Origin: Chromatiales bacterium
GTDB taxonomy: Bacteria > Pseudomonadota > Gammaproteobacteria > JAGRGH01
Reading direction: 5' to 3'
Length of the DNA stretch: 64,000 bases
Assembly: GCA_020445605.1 (NCBI GenBank)
Contig: JAGRGH010000027.1
Span: 61,717-125,716, forward strand
The notes under the pieces are model-generated. The model searched no databases. It saw only the letters and a program-made list of their open reading frames with translations, and was not told where the DNA came from. Shown in pieces: positions 8,887-17,632 of the stretch. The translations under genes were made by a program, and so were the position numbers. Numbering within the stretch: position 1 is the first letter of the stretch; each line of letters opens with the position of its first letter.

Positions 8887-9504
8887 TCAGCGCAGCGCCG
8901 TGCGCAACACGCCGACGGCGAGGCCCTCAATCGCCACGTCGACCTCGCGCAGATCGACCTCGATCGGCTCGAAGTCCGGATTCTCCGGCAGCAGCCGCAC
9001 ACGGTTGCCCCGCTGGCGCCAGCGCTTGACGGTAACCTCGTCATCCAGACGCACGACGGCGATCTGCCCCGAACTGACCTCCGGCACACGATGCACGGCG
9101 AGCAGATCGCCATGCATGATGCCGGCGTCACGCATGCTCATGCCCTGCACGCGCAGCAGATAATCCGCGCGCGGGCGGAACACCTGGCCCAGGGTTTCGT
9201 AGTAATCCTCGATATGCTCTTCGGCCAGGATCGGCTGGCCGGCCGCGACCCGCCCGACCACGGGCAGCGCATCCGCACTGACATGATCGACAAGCTGGAT
9301 GCCGCGCGCGGCGCCGCGCACGATCTGCAGCACGCCCTTGCGCTCGAGCGCGCGCAGATGTTCCTCGGCGGCGTTTGCGGAGCGGAACCCCAGTTCGGCG
9401 GCGATCTCCGCGCGCGTGGGCGGCATGCCGGTATCATCGAGGTATTCGCGGATCAGATTCAGGATCTGCGCCTGACGCGCGGTGAGATTCGTCCGATCGC
9501 TCAT
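8887..9504 (-). CDS. lexA: SOS repressor LexA
   Basis: This 205-residue protein has an N-terminal winged helix (residues 1-70) and a C-terminal S24 peptidase domain. The self-cleavage bond is A88-G89 in GRVAAGQP, with catalytic S123 (QGMSMRD) and K160 (VTVKRW). The start at 9504 is preferred because an AGGTGA ribosome binding site lies about 5 nt upstream; a second ATG at 9510 overlaps that site. A perfect LexA box sits just upstream, so the gene is autoregulated. imuA follows after 5 bp. Confidence 0.96.
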   Translation of the reverse strand: MSDRTNLTARQAQILNLIREYLDDTGMPPTRAEIAAELGFRSANAAEEHLRALERKGVLQIVRGAARGIQLVDHVSADALPVVGRVAAGQPILAEEHIEDYYETLGQVFRPRADYLLRVQGMSMRDAGIMHGDLLAVHRVPEVSSGQIAVVRLDDEVTVKRWRQRGNRVRLLPENPDFEPIEVDLREVDVAIEGLAVGVLRTALR

Positions 9505-9513
9505 GGGCATCAC

Positions 9514-9529
9514 CTGTATAATTACACAG
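9514..9529. promoter_or_regulatory. LexA (SOS) box
   Basis: The 16-bp site has the pattern CTGT-N8-ACAG with an A/T-rich centre (ATAATTAC), the enterobacterial-type LexA consensus. It ends 9 bp before the lexA ATG on the minus strand and 5 bp before the divergent methyltransferase ATG at 9535. It could therefore control both genes, although only lexA-imuA regulation is expected from known biology. Confidence 0.92.
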
Positions 9530-9534
9530 CATCG

Positions 9535-10302
9535 ATGGTAACGCCGGACCTGCCCAACACTCAAGCACGCGAACTGTTCGCGCGGGGCGGCACCCGATAT
9601 GCCAGGCACCGCCCCGGCTATCCGCCCGAACTGTTCGACCGGCTCGTGGCGCTTGCGCCCACGCGCTCGACCGCGCTGGATTGTGCGGCCGGCACTGGCC
9701 AGGCCACGCTGCCGCTGGCCGAATATTTCGAACGCGTGATCGCGATCGACACGAGCGCCGATCAGCTGCGCGCCCTGCCCACCCACCCGCGCTGTCACCG
9801 CCTGCGCGCCGCCGCCGAACAACTTCCGCTGGCGAATGCCAGCGTTTCACTCGTCTGCGTAGCGCAGGCCCTGCACTGGTTCGAGCACGAACGTTTTTTC
9901 GCGGAGACACAACGCATTCTGATACCCGGCGGGGTATTCGCGGCCTGGACGTATGCACTGGCGCGTGTGAACGACGCCGTCGATGCCGTCGTCGACCACC
10001 TCTATCGCGAGGTTCTGGAGCCGGACTGGCCGCCGCAACGTCGGCATGTCGAAACTGGCTATGCACAACTGCCGTTTCCGTTCGCGCCGATTGCGTTCGA
10101 TCCCATGGCGATCGAACTCGATTGGCGGCTGGGCGATCTGGTGGCCTATCTCGGCACCTGGTCGGCCGTCGCACGCCATCGTGAACGCACCGGCCACGAT
10201 CCGCTCGCGCTCATCGATGTTGACCTTCGTTCCGCCTGGGGCGAACCATCAGAATCCAAACGCATCCGCTGGCCGTTGGCGCTGCGTGTTGGTCGTCGGT
10301 AA
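9535..10302 (+). CDS. Class I SAM-dependent methyltransferase
   Basis: This 255-residue protein has a Methyltransf_11-type fold. Motif I is [12 protein letters not shown] (about residues 48-59), an acidic end of strand beta2 is VIAIDTS, and the [14 protein letters not shown] segment follows. Its target is not evident; homologs are often annotated only as class I methyltransferases acting on small molecules. The ATG at 9535 starts just beyond the LexA box, so this gene may be SOS-responsive. A 170-bp structured repeat follows after 51 bp. Confidence 0.8.
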   Translation: MVTPDLPNTQARELFARGGTRYARHRPGYPPELFDRLVALAPTRSTALDCAAGTGQATLPLAEYFERVIAIDTSADQLRALPTHPRCHRLRAAAEQLPLANASVSLVCVAQALHWFEHERFFAETQRILIPGGVFAAWTYALARVNDAVDAVVDHLYREVLEPDWPPQRRHVETGYAQLPFPFAPIAFDPMAIELDWRLGDLVAYLGTWSAVARHRERTGHDPLALIDVDLRSAWGEPSESKRIRWPLALRVGRR

Positions 10303-10353
10303 AAATGACCGGAACGCCCACCGTAATCACCGCAGGGTGCGCACCGCGTACCT

Positions 10354-10523
10354 TTAGCAGGCTGTTGGAATTCTCTTTTCAACGGCCTGTTGGCGCGAGA
10401 CAGGGACGTCTCGCCCGAAAATCGAACACCCAAGTGTTTGGTTTTCGTGAGCAACCGAAAACCACGCTTTTCGGTTGCGACGTTGAAAAGGCCATGGATG
10501 GGCCTTTTTCAACAACCTGTTAG
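10354..10523. repeat. 170-bp multi-hairpin intergenic repeat, copy A
   Basis: This element is nearly identical in length and sequence to 51675-51844. The ends are inverted: TTAGCAGGCTGTTG at the left and CAACAACCTGTTAG at the right. Inside are stacked hairpins: GCGAGAC/GTCTCGC, CGAAAATC/GGTTTTCG, GCAACCGAAAA/TTTTCGGTTGC and TTGAAAAGGCC/GGGCCTTTTTCAA. No protein is encoded. The design fits a MITE-like or REP-like non-autonomous element. Confidence 0.85.
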
Positions 10524-10887
10524 ACACGTTTGAAAATCTCTACTGGACGAACAACATAGAACCATCGACCGACTCGAGGCGGCGCTGGATAGATGGTTGT
10601 CCGAATAACCAAGGAAGATCTGAAAAATCGACCTTGTTCAATGTCATTCATCGAACAAGTGGGTTTGCCAAGGCAACGGATGATGTTCGCTGCCATGGCT
10701 GCAGGTAGTGGATGGTGCGCGGTACGCACCCTACGCGGACTACGACAACGGTGCGCGGGGCGCGCCCCATTCAGACTGAAAATCCCTTGGCGTACTTGGC
10801 GCCTTGGCGGTTCAAAAGCGCAGATAAAACCCGGCACAGGACCCGCTCACGTACAATGACGGCCCGTTTTTCGCCGTCAGGATACCC
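10524..10887. other. Intergenic stretch without a convincing gene
   Basis: No reading frame here has convincing start, length or codon use; short frames of 88-105 codons on both strands look accidental. It contains a small hairpin (GGTGCG ... CGCACC, 10714-10730) and a TTGTTC...GAACAA inverted pair near 10636-10660. A TACAAT hexamer at about 10851 may be a -10 box for the HslV-like gene starting at 10888. Confidence 0.5.
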
Positions 10888-11460
10888 ATGACCATCATCG
10901 TCGCCGTTCGCAAGGGCAATCGCGCCGTGCTCGCCGCGGACACCGCGGAGTCCGAAGGCTCGATGCTGATTCCGGCGGGCTACCGGGCGAACCACACGAA
11001 GATCATCAAACACCGGCGCGCCCTGCTCGGCATGGCCGGCTGGTCGGCGGTCAGCGATGCGATGGAATCCGTGCTGCGCGGTGAACCGGACATCCTCGAC
11101 ACCTCCTCGCGCGCGGCCGTCTACGAGTCGTTCCGGCGCATTCACGACGTGCTGAAGAAGGACCACTACATCGAGACGCGCGAGGACGAAAAGGAGCAGC
11201 CCGTGGAATCCAGCCAGGTCGACACGCTGATCCTGACGCCGGAGGCGATCTACTCGGTCGAAAGCTATCGATCCGTCGCCGAGTACACGCGCTTCTGGGC
11301 CATCGGCTCGGGCACGCGGCTGGCGCTCGGCGCGATCTATTCGCTGTACCGGCGCATGGACAACCCGCGCGACATCGCCCGCGCCGGGGTCGAGGCCGCC
11401 TGCGAGTTCGACGACGCCTGCATGCTGCCGCTGGAGGTGCGCGCGCTGCGCGGCGCCTGA
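10888..11460 (+). CDS. HslV/proteasome-like Ntn hydrolase, standalone
   Basis: This 190-residue protein resembles proteasome beta and HslV subunits. After removal of Met the N-terminal Thr would be the nucleophile (TIIVAV), with Asp17 of LAADT and a Lys in NHTKII as the other catalytic residues. The fold signature GMAGWSAVSDAM and GSGTRLALGA also match. HslV works with the HslU ATPase, but no hslU is adjacent and the protein is not a close HslV. It may be an uncharacterised self-compartmentalising protease. Substrate and partner are unknown. Confidence 0.75.
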   Translation: MTIIVAVRKGNRAVLAADTAESEGSMLIPAGYRANHTKIIKHRRALLGMAGWSAVSDAMESVLRGEPDILDTSSRAAVYESFRRIHDVLKKDHYIETREDEKEQPVESSQVDTLILTPEAIYSVESYRSVAEYTRFWAIGSGTRLALGAIYSLYRRMDNPRDIARAGVEAACEFDDACMLPLEVRALRGA

Positions 11461-11516
11461 ACCCGGCACGAACTCGAACGGGCGAACCGCCGGGCGGCTG
11501 CTAGAATTGCCTGCAT

Positions 11517-12155
11517 ATGCAAGCGCCGCCCACGAGTCCACAAGCCCACCGACGCGCCCGGCTCGGGGCCTGGGTGTTGGGCATCGCGGCATCGGTCGCG
11601 GTTGCCGCCGGACTCCCCGGGGTCGAGCACGAGAAGTGGTCCGACGAGTTCGACCCGCACTTTCGCAAGTATTCCAAACGCTATTTCGGCCCGCATTTCG
11701 ACTGGCACTGGTTCAAGGCCCAGGGCATCGTCGAATCCAGGCTGAACCCCAAGGCCAAAAGCCCGGCCGGCGCGGTCGGCATCATGCAGGTGCTGCCGTC
11801 TACCTTCGAGGAGATCGCCAAGGTCAATCCGAGCTTCGTGCTGATCGACGAACCGGAGTGGAACATCGCCGCCGGCATCTATTACGACCGCACGATGTAT
11901 CGCAAATGGCCAACGCCACGGCCCAGCGAGGATCGGCTGTTTCTCGCATTCGCGAGCTATAACGCGGGCTACGGGCGCGTGCTGCGCGCGCTGAAATCCG
12001 CCGGCGCGGACACCGCGCCGTGGTCGAAGATTCGGCCGATGCTGCCGTCGGAAACGCGGGCCTATCTGGACCGCATCAGCACCGTCATGGGCACCGAGGC
12101 CGACCGGCCGCCGCCGGCCCGGGGGATCGAGGCGATTCTCAAACGCCGCAGTTAG
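11517..12155 (+). CDS. Lytic transglycosylase, SLT domain
   Basis: This 212-residue protein has an N-terminal membrane segment or signal (about residues 17-34) and a soluble lytic transglycosylase domain. The catalytic Glu is in QGIVESRLNP and is followed by the SPAGAVGIMQVLP and FASYNAGYGRVL motifs, as in MltF/Slt-type enzymes. It cleaves the MurNAc-GlcNAc bond of peptidoglycan in the periplasm. A TAGAAT hexamer shortly upstream could be a -10 box. Confidence 0.88.
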   Translation: MQAPPTSPQAHRRARLGAWVLGIAASVAVAAGLPGVEHEKWSDEFDPHFRKYSKRYFGPHFDWHWFKAQGIVESRLNPKAKSPAGAVGIMQVLPSTFEEIAKVNPSFVLIDEPEWNIAAGIYYDRTMYRKWPTPRPSEDRLFLAFASYNAGYGRVLRALKSAGADTAPWSKIRPMLPSETRAYLDRISTVMGTEADRPPPARGIEAILKRRS

Positions 12156-12177
12156 ACTGCCCGACCGCGCGGCGCGC

Positions 12178-12957
12178 TCAGGGCTTCTTCGCCCCCGGCT
12201 CCAGGGTCGGCGCGGCAACGAGCTTGCCGTAGATCCAGCCCACCTGTGACTGTTCCGGCAGCCAGACTTCGACCCAGTCGCCGTGGCGGCTCAGCTCGCC
12301 GAGCGCCGCGTCGCGCGTCAGACTTGCAACGAGCTTCTTTCCAACGTCCGGACCGGAACGCACATTGGCCTTTTCCACGCTCACGACCAGCGGTGTGGTG
12401 AGCTTTTTCCAGTTCTTCGCGAGCAGCTGCTGATAGAGCTCGCGCGCGCCATCGACGCCACGCGCCGTGAGATCGCGCAGGAAATCCCGTGCGTCCTCAT
12501 GGCCGTTTGCGATGGCCTTGCCGAGCCATTCCAGCGCCTTGGCCGTGTCGCGCTCCTTCTTCGGACGATCCATGAGCGAGGTCGCCAGCGCGTACTGGGA
12601 ATCGGCATCGTTCTGGTTGGCCGCCTTGCCCCACCATTCCTGCGCACGCTCGTCGTCGATCGAGAGTCCGTAGCCGTTGTGATACATCCAGCCCAGGCTG
12701 TACTGCGCATGCACGTCGCCGGCCTCGGCCAGCGGCCGCCACACGCAGAAGGCCTCCGCGTAGTTGCCCTCGGCCATCGCGGCTTCGGCCTTGTCGTGCT
12801 TGCCGGAGTTGTCGGGCTTGCGCCCGGAGCTGTGGACGTACGGCGCAATCGGATAGGAGTAATAGCCCCCGTAGTAGCGCTGCGCTTCGGCCGGGTTCGC
12901 AATCGCGCCGGCGGCAACGATGGCGATCAGCACCGGCACGGCGCGCAGGCGCATCAT
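12178..12957 (-). CDS. Secreted Sel1-repeat protein with C-terminal SH3 domain
   Basis: This 259-residue protein has a signal peptide (about 1-25, ending AEAQ). It carries three or four Sel1/TPR-like repeats, recognisable as AQYSLGWMYHNGYG, DSQYALATSLM and ALEWLGKAI, and a C-terminal bacterial SH3 domain (ANVRSGPDVGKKLVASL). Such proteins scaffold envelope complexes or bind peptidoglycan. Its ATG overlaps the ptsP stop codon by 4 bp, so it is co-transcribed behind rppH and ptsP. Confidence 0.82.
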   Translation of the reverse strand: MMRLRAVPVLIAIVAAGAIANPAEAQRYYGGYYSYPIAPYVHSSGRKPDNSGKHDKAEAAMAEGNYAEAFCVWRPLAEAGDVHAQYSLGWMYHNGYGLSIDDERAQEWWGKAANQNDADSQYALATSLMDRPKKERDTAKALEWLGKAIANGHEDARDFLRDLTARGVDGARELYQQLLAKNWKKLTTPLVVSVEKANVRSGPDVGKKLVASLTRDAALGELSRHGDWVEVWLPEQSQVGWIYGKLVAAPTLEPGAKKP

Positions 12958-15266
12958 CGGCCGGCCCGCACCAGGCCGCCGAGCCCGGCCTCCTCGAGCG
13001 CGGCACGCACCACGTGCCGCACATCGTTGCCGGTCTCCAGCGCCAGCACGCTGTCCAACAGCGCGCGCGCCTGGGTCTGGCGGATGGCTCGCACCACCGC
13101 CTTCACGCGCAACAGGTTGCCACCGCTCATGCTCAATTCATCGACCCCCATGCCGACCAGCAGGATGGCCGAAACCGGATCGCCGGCCATTTCCCCGCAA
13201 ACGGCGACGGTGCAGTCCAAGCAATGGCCGCGCCGAACCGTATCGTACACGGCACGCAGAACGGCCGGATGCAGCGAGTCGTAGAGGTCCGCAACCGCCC
13301 GGTTGTTGCGATCGACGGCGAGCAGGTACTGCGTGAGATCGTTCGTACCGATGGACAGAAAGTCCACGCGCCGGGCGATGGACTCGGCCTGATACACGGC
13401 CGCCGGTACCTCGATCATCACGCCCACGCGCGGGCGGCGCACATCGAGCCCCTCGTCGCGCAGTTCGTCGTAGGCGCGGTTGAGCAGCGCCAGGCTCTCG
13501 TCGACCTCGCTGACGGTCGACACCATCGGCAGCAGGATCTGCAGGTTGTCCAGTCCCTCGGAGGCACGCAGCATCGCGCGCAGCTGCGTGAGGAAGATCT
13601 CCGGATGATCGAGCGTGATCCGGATGCCGCGCCAGCCGAGGAACGGGTTCGCATCGTCGATGCGGAAATACGCCAGCGGCTTGTCGCCGCCGACATCCAG
13701 CGTGCGGATGGTCACCGGCCGCGGCGCGAAATCCGCCAGCACCCCGCGATAGATCTCGCTCTGGGCCTGCTCGCTCGGAAAGTGGTCGCGGGTCATGAAC
13801 GGAAACTCCGTCCGGTACAGCCCGACGCCCTCGGCCTCGGTGCGCGTCGGCGCGTCGCTCTCGGCCAGCAGACCCGTGTTGATGAACAGGTGCACGCGCA
13901 CCTCGTCGATGGTCTGCGACGGCAGTCCGCGCAGCTGCTCGAGCGACGCGTTGAGTTCGCGCTCCTCACCAGCCAGCCGTTCGTACTCGTCGAGCAGGGC
14001 GCGGTCCGGGGCGATGTGCACGATGCCCTGGTAGCCGTCGAGCACCAGCGTGGAACCGTCCAGGCGTTCGACCGGGAGGTCCTCCACGCCCATGACGGCC
14101 GGCACGCCGAAGGCCCGCGCGAGGATCGCCGCATGCGAGGAACTCGACCCCTGCGCGGAAACGATGCCAGCAAGCCGGCCCGGCGGCACCTCGGCAAGAT
14201 GCAGTGCGGTGAGGTCCTCGCCGACCAGGATCGTGCGATCGGCAAAACTGCGCTGATCCTGCACGCCGGGGCTGCCGGCGCGGATGCTCAGCAGATGCGA
14301 GAGGATGCGCCGCCCGAGGTCGCGCACGTCCGAGGCACGCTCGCGCAGATAGTTGTCGTCCATGCCGTCGAACACGCGGGCGTGGTCTTCGACGGCATCG
14401 CGCAGCGCCGCGGGCGCCCACTGCCCTTCGCGAATCGATGCGACGGACTGTTCGACCAGGCTGTCGCCGTCGATCATCATCAGCAGCGCATCGAACAGCG
14501 CGCGGTCGGACGGCGGCAGGTCCTTCTCCACGCGCTTGCTGAGCGCACGCAGCTGATCGCGCACGGCCTCGACCGCGGTGCGGAACATCGTTTCCTCCGC
14601 AGCGCGATCGTCGACCTGGCGATCCGGCACCGACGCCAGATCCGCCGCCGCGAACACGACCTGCCCCTTGCCGATTGCCACCCCGCTGGAGCCGGGCAGA
14701 CCCTTGAGCATGGGTTGCAGCCCGCCGGCACCCTGCGCGGCACGCGGCGCGACCGTATCGAGCGCCGTGGCATGCGAGATCGCCCCGGCGAGCTGGGCGC
14801 CGAGCGTGAAGACGAAATCGACCTCGTCGGGCGCGAAGCGGCGCGGTTCGCGCTGGCGCACGACCAACACGCCGAGCACGGTGCGGTGCTGGATGATCGG
14901 CACCCCGAGAAAGCCGTGATAGGCCTTTTCGCCGGTTTCCGCGACGAACTCGTAGGCCGGGTGCGCCGGCGCGTCGTCGAGGTTCAGGGACTCGGCACGG
15001 GCCGCGACCAGCCCGACCAGGCCACGGCCGAAGGCGAGTCGCACGCGGCCCACGGCATCCGGCGCGAGACCGTCGGTCGCGCGCAGCACATGCTCGCGGC
15101 GTTCCGGATCGGCCAGGTACACGGAGCAGACGTCGGCAACGATGGTGGCCTTGACGCGCGTGACGATGATCTCGAGCGCCTGGTCGAGATCACGCGCGGT
15201 GTTGACCTCCTGGATGATCCTGCGCAGGCGGTCCAGCATGCTCGAGCTCGATGACTCTGCTGCCAT
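12954..15266 (-). CDS. ptsP: Phosphoenolpyruvate-protein phosphotransferase PtsP (EI-Ntr)
   Basis: This 770-residue protein has an N-terminal GAF domain (about residues 10-165) and the full enzyme I core. The phosphorylated His lies in GSSSSHAAILARA, and the PEP-binding part contains GLYRTEFPFM, GDKPL and GTNDLTQYLLAVDRN. PtsP starts the nitrogen-PTS phosphorelay that reports nitrogen and metabolic status to PtsO and PtsN. An internal ATG at 15239 (MLDRLRR) is an equally plausible start. It follows rppH by 6 bp, a common gammaproteobacterial pairing. Confidence 0.95.
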   Translation of the reverse strand: MAAESSSSSMLDRLRRIIQEVNTARDLDQALEIIVTRVKATIVADVCSVYLADPERREHVLRATDGLAPDAVGRVRLAFGRGLVGLVAARAESLNLDDAPAHPAYEFVAETGEKAYHGFLGVPIIQHRTVLGVLVVRQREPRRFAPDEVDFVFTLGAQLAGAISHATALDTVAPRAAQGAGGLQPMLKGLPGSSGVAIGKGQVVFAAADLASVPDRQVDDRAAEETMFRTAVEAVRDQLRALSKRVEKDLPPSDRALFDALLMMIDGDSLVEQSVASIREGQWAPAALRDAVEDHARVFDGMDDNYLRERASDVRDLGRRILSHLLSIRAGSPGVQDQRSFADRTILVGEDLTALHLAEVPPGRLAGIVSAQGSSSSHAAILARAFGVPAVMGVEDLPVERLDGSTLVLDGYQGIVHIAPDRALLDEYERLAGEERELNASLEQLRGLPSQTIDEVRVHLFINTGLLAESDAPTRTEAEGVGLYRTEFPFMTRDHFPSEQAQSEIYRGVLADFAPRPVTIRTLDVGGDKPLAYFRIDDANPFLGWRGIRITLDHPEIFLTQLRAMLRASEGLDNLQILLPMVSTVSEVDESLALLNRAYDELRDEGLDVRRPRVGVMIEVPAAVYQAESIARRVDFLSIGTNDLTQYLLAVDRNNRAVADLYDSLHPAVLRAVYDTVRRGHCLDCTVAVCGEMAGDPVSAILLVGMGVDELSMSGGNLLRVKAVVRAIRQTQARALLDSVLALETGNDVRHVVRAALEEAGLGGLVRAGR

Positions 15267-15272
15267 GGGCCG

Positions 15273-15821
15273 TCAGCGGTGTCGACGCTGGCGCCGACCG
15301 CTGCCCGTGCGCTGGCGATGCGCACAGGGGTCGCAGTGTTCGCGCATCACGGGGGCCAGCTCACGCAGGGCGCGCAGGTACACGCGGCGCTTGAAGAAGA
15401 TCACCTCGCGCACCGGCAACCAGTACGACACCCAGCGCCATTCCTCGAATTCCGGTCGATCGCAGGCATCGAGCTGCACGCAGCATTCATCGGTCTTCAG
15501 GCGCACGAGGAACCAGATCTGCTTCTGGCCGATGCACGGCGGCGAGGCGTTGCGGCGGATATAGCGCTTGGGCAGTTCGTAGCGTAGCCAGTCGCGCGTG
15601 CAGCCGAGCACCTCGACGTCGTCCGGGCCCAGGCCGGTCTCCTCGAACAGCTCGCGGAACATCGCCTCTTCGGGCGTTTCGGTCGGTTCGATTCCGCCCT
15701 GCGGAAACTGCCAGCCACGCTGCCCGACACGCCGCCCCCAGAACACGCGGCCGCGGTCGTCGACGAGAATGATCCCGACGTTCGCGCGATAACCCTGACG
15801 ATCGATGACCGAATCGGACAT
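15273..15821 (-). CDS. rppH: RNA pyrophosphohydrolase RppH
   Basis: This 182-residue Nudix hydrolase removes pyrophosphate from 5'-triphosphorylated RNA and so triggers decay. The Nudix box reads [20 protein letters not shown] plus TGL, and the N-terminal [10 protein letters not shown] is a RppH hallmark. The start at 15821 gives the standard [12 protein letters not shown] start; longer reading upstream is not conserved. The Arg-rich tail [15 protein letters not shown] is a plausible RNA-binding extension. ptsP follows in the same operon. Confidence 0.95.
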   Translation of the reverse strand: MSDSVIDRQGYRANVGIILVDDRGRVFWGRRVGQRGWQFPQGGIEPTETPEEAMFRELFEETGLGPDDVEVLGCTRDWLRYELPKRYIRRNASPPCIGQKQIWFLVRLKTDECCVQLDACDRPEFEEWRWVSYWLPVREVIFFKRRVYLRALRELAPVMREHCDPCAHRQRTGSGRRQRRHR

Positions 15822-16060
15822 TGCCTGCGTGCGCCGCTGGACGCCCCCCCTGGACATGAAAACCCCGCAACGAACACTGCCGGCGGGACGGATTGCTGCG
15901 CCCGACCCGGTCCGCCCGCCCCCACGTCGCGGCCCAAAGTCGAAGCCTCCGCATTCTTCCATAGCCCCGTGAAACCGGCAAACGCACTGGATTGCCACAG
16001 CGCCGGTGTGGTGATGCGTTGCTGATACCATGGCGCGCCCTGCACCTTCGACGCGCCCCC

Positions 16061-16735
16061 ATGGCACTGGCCCTGTTCGATCTCGACAACACGCTGCTCG
16101 CCGGCGACAGCGACTATCTGTGGGGGCAGTTTCTCGTCGCGCGCGGGGTCGTCGACGCGGACCACTACGAACGCACCAACCAGGCGTTCTACGACGACTA
16201 TCGCGCGGGACGTCTGGACATCGACGCATTCCTGCGCTTTGCGCTCGCGCCGCTGGCCGCACACCCGCTGCAACGCCTGCTGGCCTGGCGCGCGGATTTC
16301 ATGCGCGAGGCGATCGAGCCCATCGTCACCGGGGCCGCGCTGGCGCTGATCGAACAGCACCGGTCGCAGGGCGATGACCTCGTCATCATCACGGCGACGA
16401 ACCGGTTCGTGACCGAACCGATCGCCGCGCGCTTCGGCATCCAGCAACTCATCGCGACCGAACCCGAGTTCGACGGCGAACGCTACACCGGGCGCGTCGC
16501 CGGCCGGCCGGCCTTCGCGAACGGCAAGGTCGAGCGCCTCGATGACTGGCTCGCCGAACGCGCCAAGTCACTCACCGGCAGCACGTTCTACAGCGACTCG
16601 ATCAACGACCTGCCGCTGCTCGAGCGCGTGGACCATCCGGTGGCAACCAACCCCGACGCCCGCCTTGCGGCGGTCGCCGCACAACGCGGCTGGCCGGTGC
16701 TGAACCTGCACGATTCGACCATCCACACGCGTTGA
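16061..16735 (+). CDS. HAD-IB family phosphatase
   Basis: This 224-residue protein is a HAD hydrolase of the SerB-like IB subfamily. Motif I is FDLDNTLL (Asp7, Asp9), motif II Thr is in IITATNRF, motif III Lys is in NGKVERL, and motif IV is [13 protein letters not shown]. Relatives act on phosphoserine, lysophosphatidic acid or similar substrates; the exact one cannot be read from sequence. The ATG at 16061 is chosen to place motif I at the N-terminus. A divergent start for rppH lies 240 bp upstream with no other gene between. Confidence 0.85.
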   Translation: MALALFDLDNTLLAGDSDYLWGQFLVARGVVDADHYERTNQAFYDDYRAGRLDIDAFLRFALAPLAAHPLQRLLAWRADFMREAIEPIVTGAALALIEQHRSQGDDLVIITATNRFVTEPIAARFGIQQLIATEPEFDGERYTGRVAGRPAFANGKVERLDDWLAERAKSLTGSTFYSDSINDLPLLERVDHPVATNPDARLAAVAAQRGWPVLNLHDSTIHTR

Positions 16736-16787
16736 TATACTCCGGCGACGGCCGCGCGGCGGCCCCCATCGCAGGACACGGACCCGC

Positions 16788-16922
16788 GTGCGTCGACGCA
16801 ATCTCATCATCCTGATCAGCTCGCTGATTCTCGCGCTGGCCGCCCACCTGTGGATCGGCCCGGCGCGACCGCCGGCTTCCTTTGCAGGCGCCGACGCCGC
16901 AGGCGCACCGGCCGCGAAATGA
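16788..16922 (+). CDS. 44-residue single-span membrane protein
   Basis: A GTG at 16788 opens a 44-codon frame that ends in TGA overlapping the ATG of the RDD-family gene. The product has a basic start (RRRN), one hydrophobic helix (LIILISSLILALAAHLW) and an Ala/Pro-rich tail. An AGGA lies 11 nt upstream of the start. The overlap and the typical small-membrane-protein layout support a real gene of the downstream cluster. Function unknown. Confidence 0.5.
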   Translation: MRRRNLIILISSLILALAAHLWIGPARPPASFAGADAAGAPAAK

Positions 16923-17632
16923 ACCCGGGCGCGGGCGTGGCGCTGGACACGCGGCTCGCCGTCGAGACCCCGGAAGCGATCGATCTGTATCTCGCCGTGG
17001 CCGGCCCGGCCCCGCGCGCACTGGCCTGGCTCATCGATTTCGCCATCCGCGCGGCAGTGTTCCTCGCCATCGCCATTCCGCTCGCGGTGTTCGGCGATTT
17101 CGGCGCCGGGCTGCTGCTGATCCTGGCGTTTGCGGCCGAATGGCTGTATCCGATGGTCTTTGAGGTGCTGCGCAACGGCGCGACCCCGGGCAAGCGCGTG
17201 CTGGGCCTGCGCGTGGTGCATGACAACGGCACTCCCGTCGGCTGGCAGGCCGCGGCCGTGCGCAACCTGCTGCGGGCCGTGGATCTGCTGCCGCTCGTCT
17301 ACGGCTTCGGGCTTGCGACCATGCTCGTGCGGCGCGACTTCAAACGCCTCGGCGACCTGGCCGCGGGGACCGTGGTCGTGCACGACGCCGCGCGGCGCTC
17401 ACACCCGACCCTCGCGCCCGGCCCGGCGCTCGCGCCGGCGCGCTCGCTGCGCCCCGACGAACAGCGCACGCTGATCGAACTCGCCGAGCGACAGGGCCGG
17501 CTCAGCGCCGCGCGCTTCGACGAACTCGCCGCCCTCGTGCCGCTCGGCGCCGACCGCGACACGGACCGGGCCGCGACCGTCGCGGCCCTGGCGCGCTGGC
17601 TGGCCGGGGCCCGCGACCGGCCGACCGCGTGA
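16919..17632 (+). CDS. RDD family membrane protein
   Basis: This 237-residue protein has an RDD domain. The family triad is represented by PRALAWLIDFAIRA (first Arg/Asp region) and the GATPGKRVLGLRVV loop, with two or three predicted membrane helices. A hydrophilic C-terminal region of about 80 residues follows. RDD proteins are probable transporters or channels of poorly known role. It overlaps the SpoIIM-like gene by 4 bp and belongs to the conserved cluster with SpoIIM, DUF4129, DUF4350, MoxR and DUF58. Confidence 0.85.
   Translation: MNPGAGVALDTRLAVETPEAIDLYLAVAGPAPRALAWLIDFAIRAAVFLAIAIPLAVFGDFGAGLLLILAFAAEWLYPMVFEVLRNGATPGKRVLGLRVVHDNGTPVGWQAAAVRNLLRAVDLLPLVYGFGLATMLVRRDFKRLGDLAAGTVVVHDAARRSHPTLAPGPALAPARSLRPDEQRTLIELAERQGRLSAARFDELAALVPLGADRDTDRAATVAALARWLAGARDRPTA

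Noticed and set aside
10593..10859. A plus-strand frame of 88 codons after the repeat
   Set aside because: It has no ribosome binding site and no recognisable family, and its composition looks random.
13014..15254. A plus-strand open frame of about 746 codons opposite ptsP
   Set aside because: ptsP is complete on the minus strand. The mirror frame has no motif and is Arg/His/Gln-rich.
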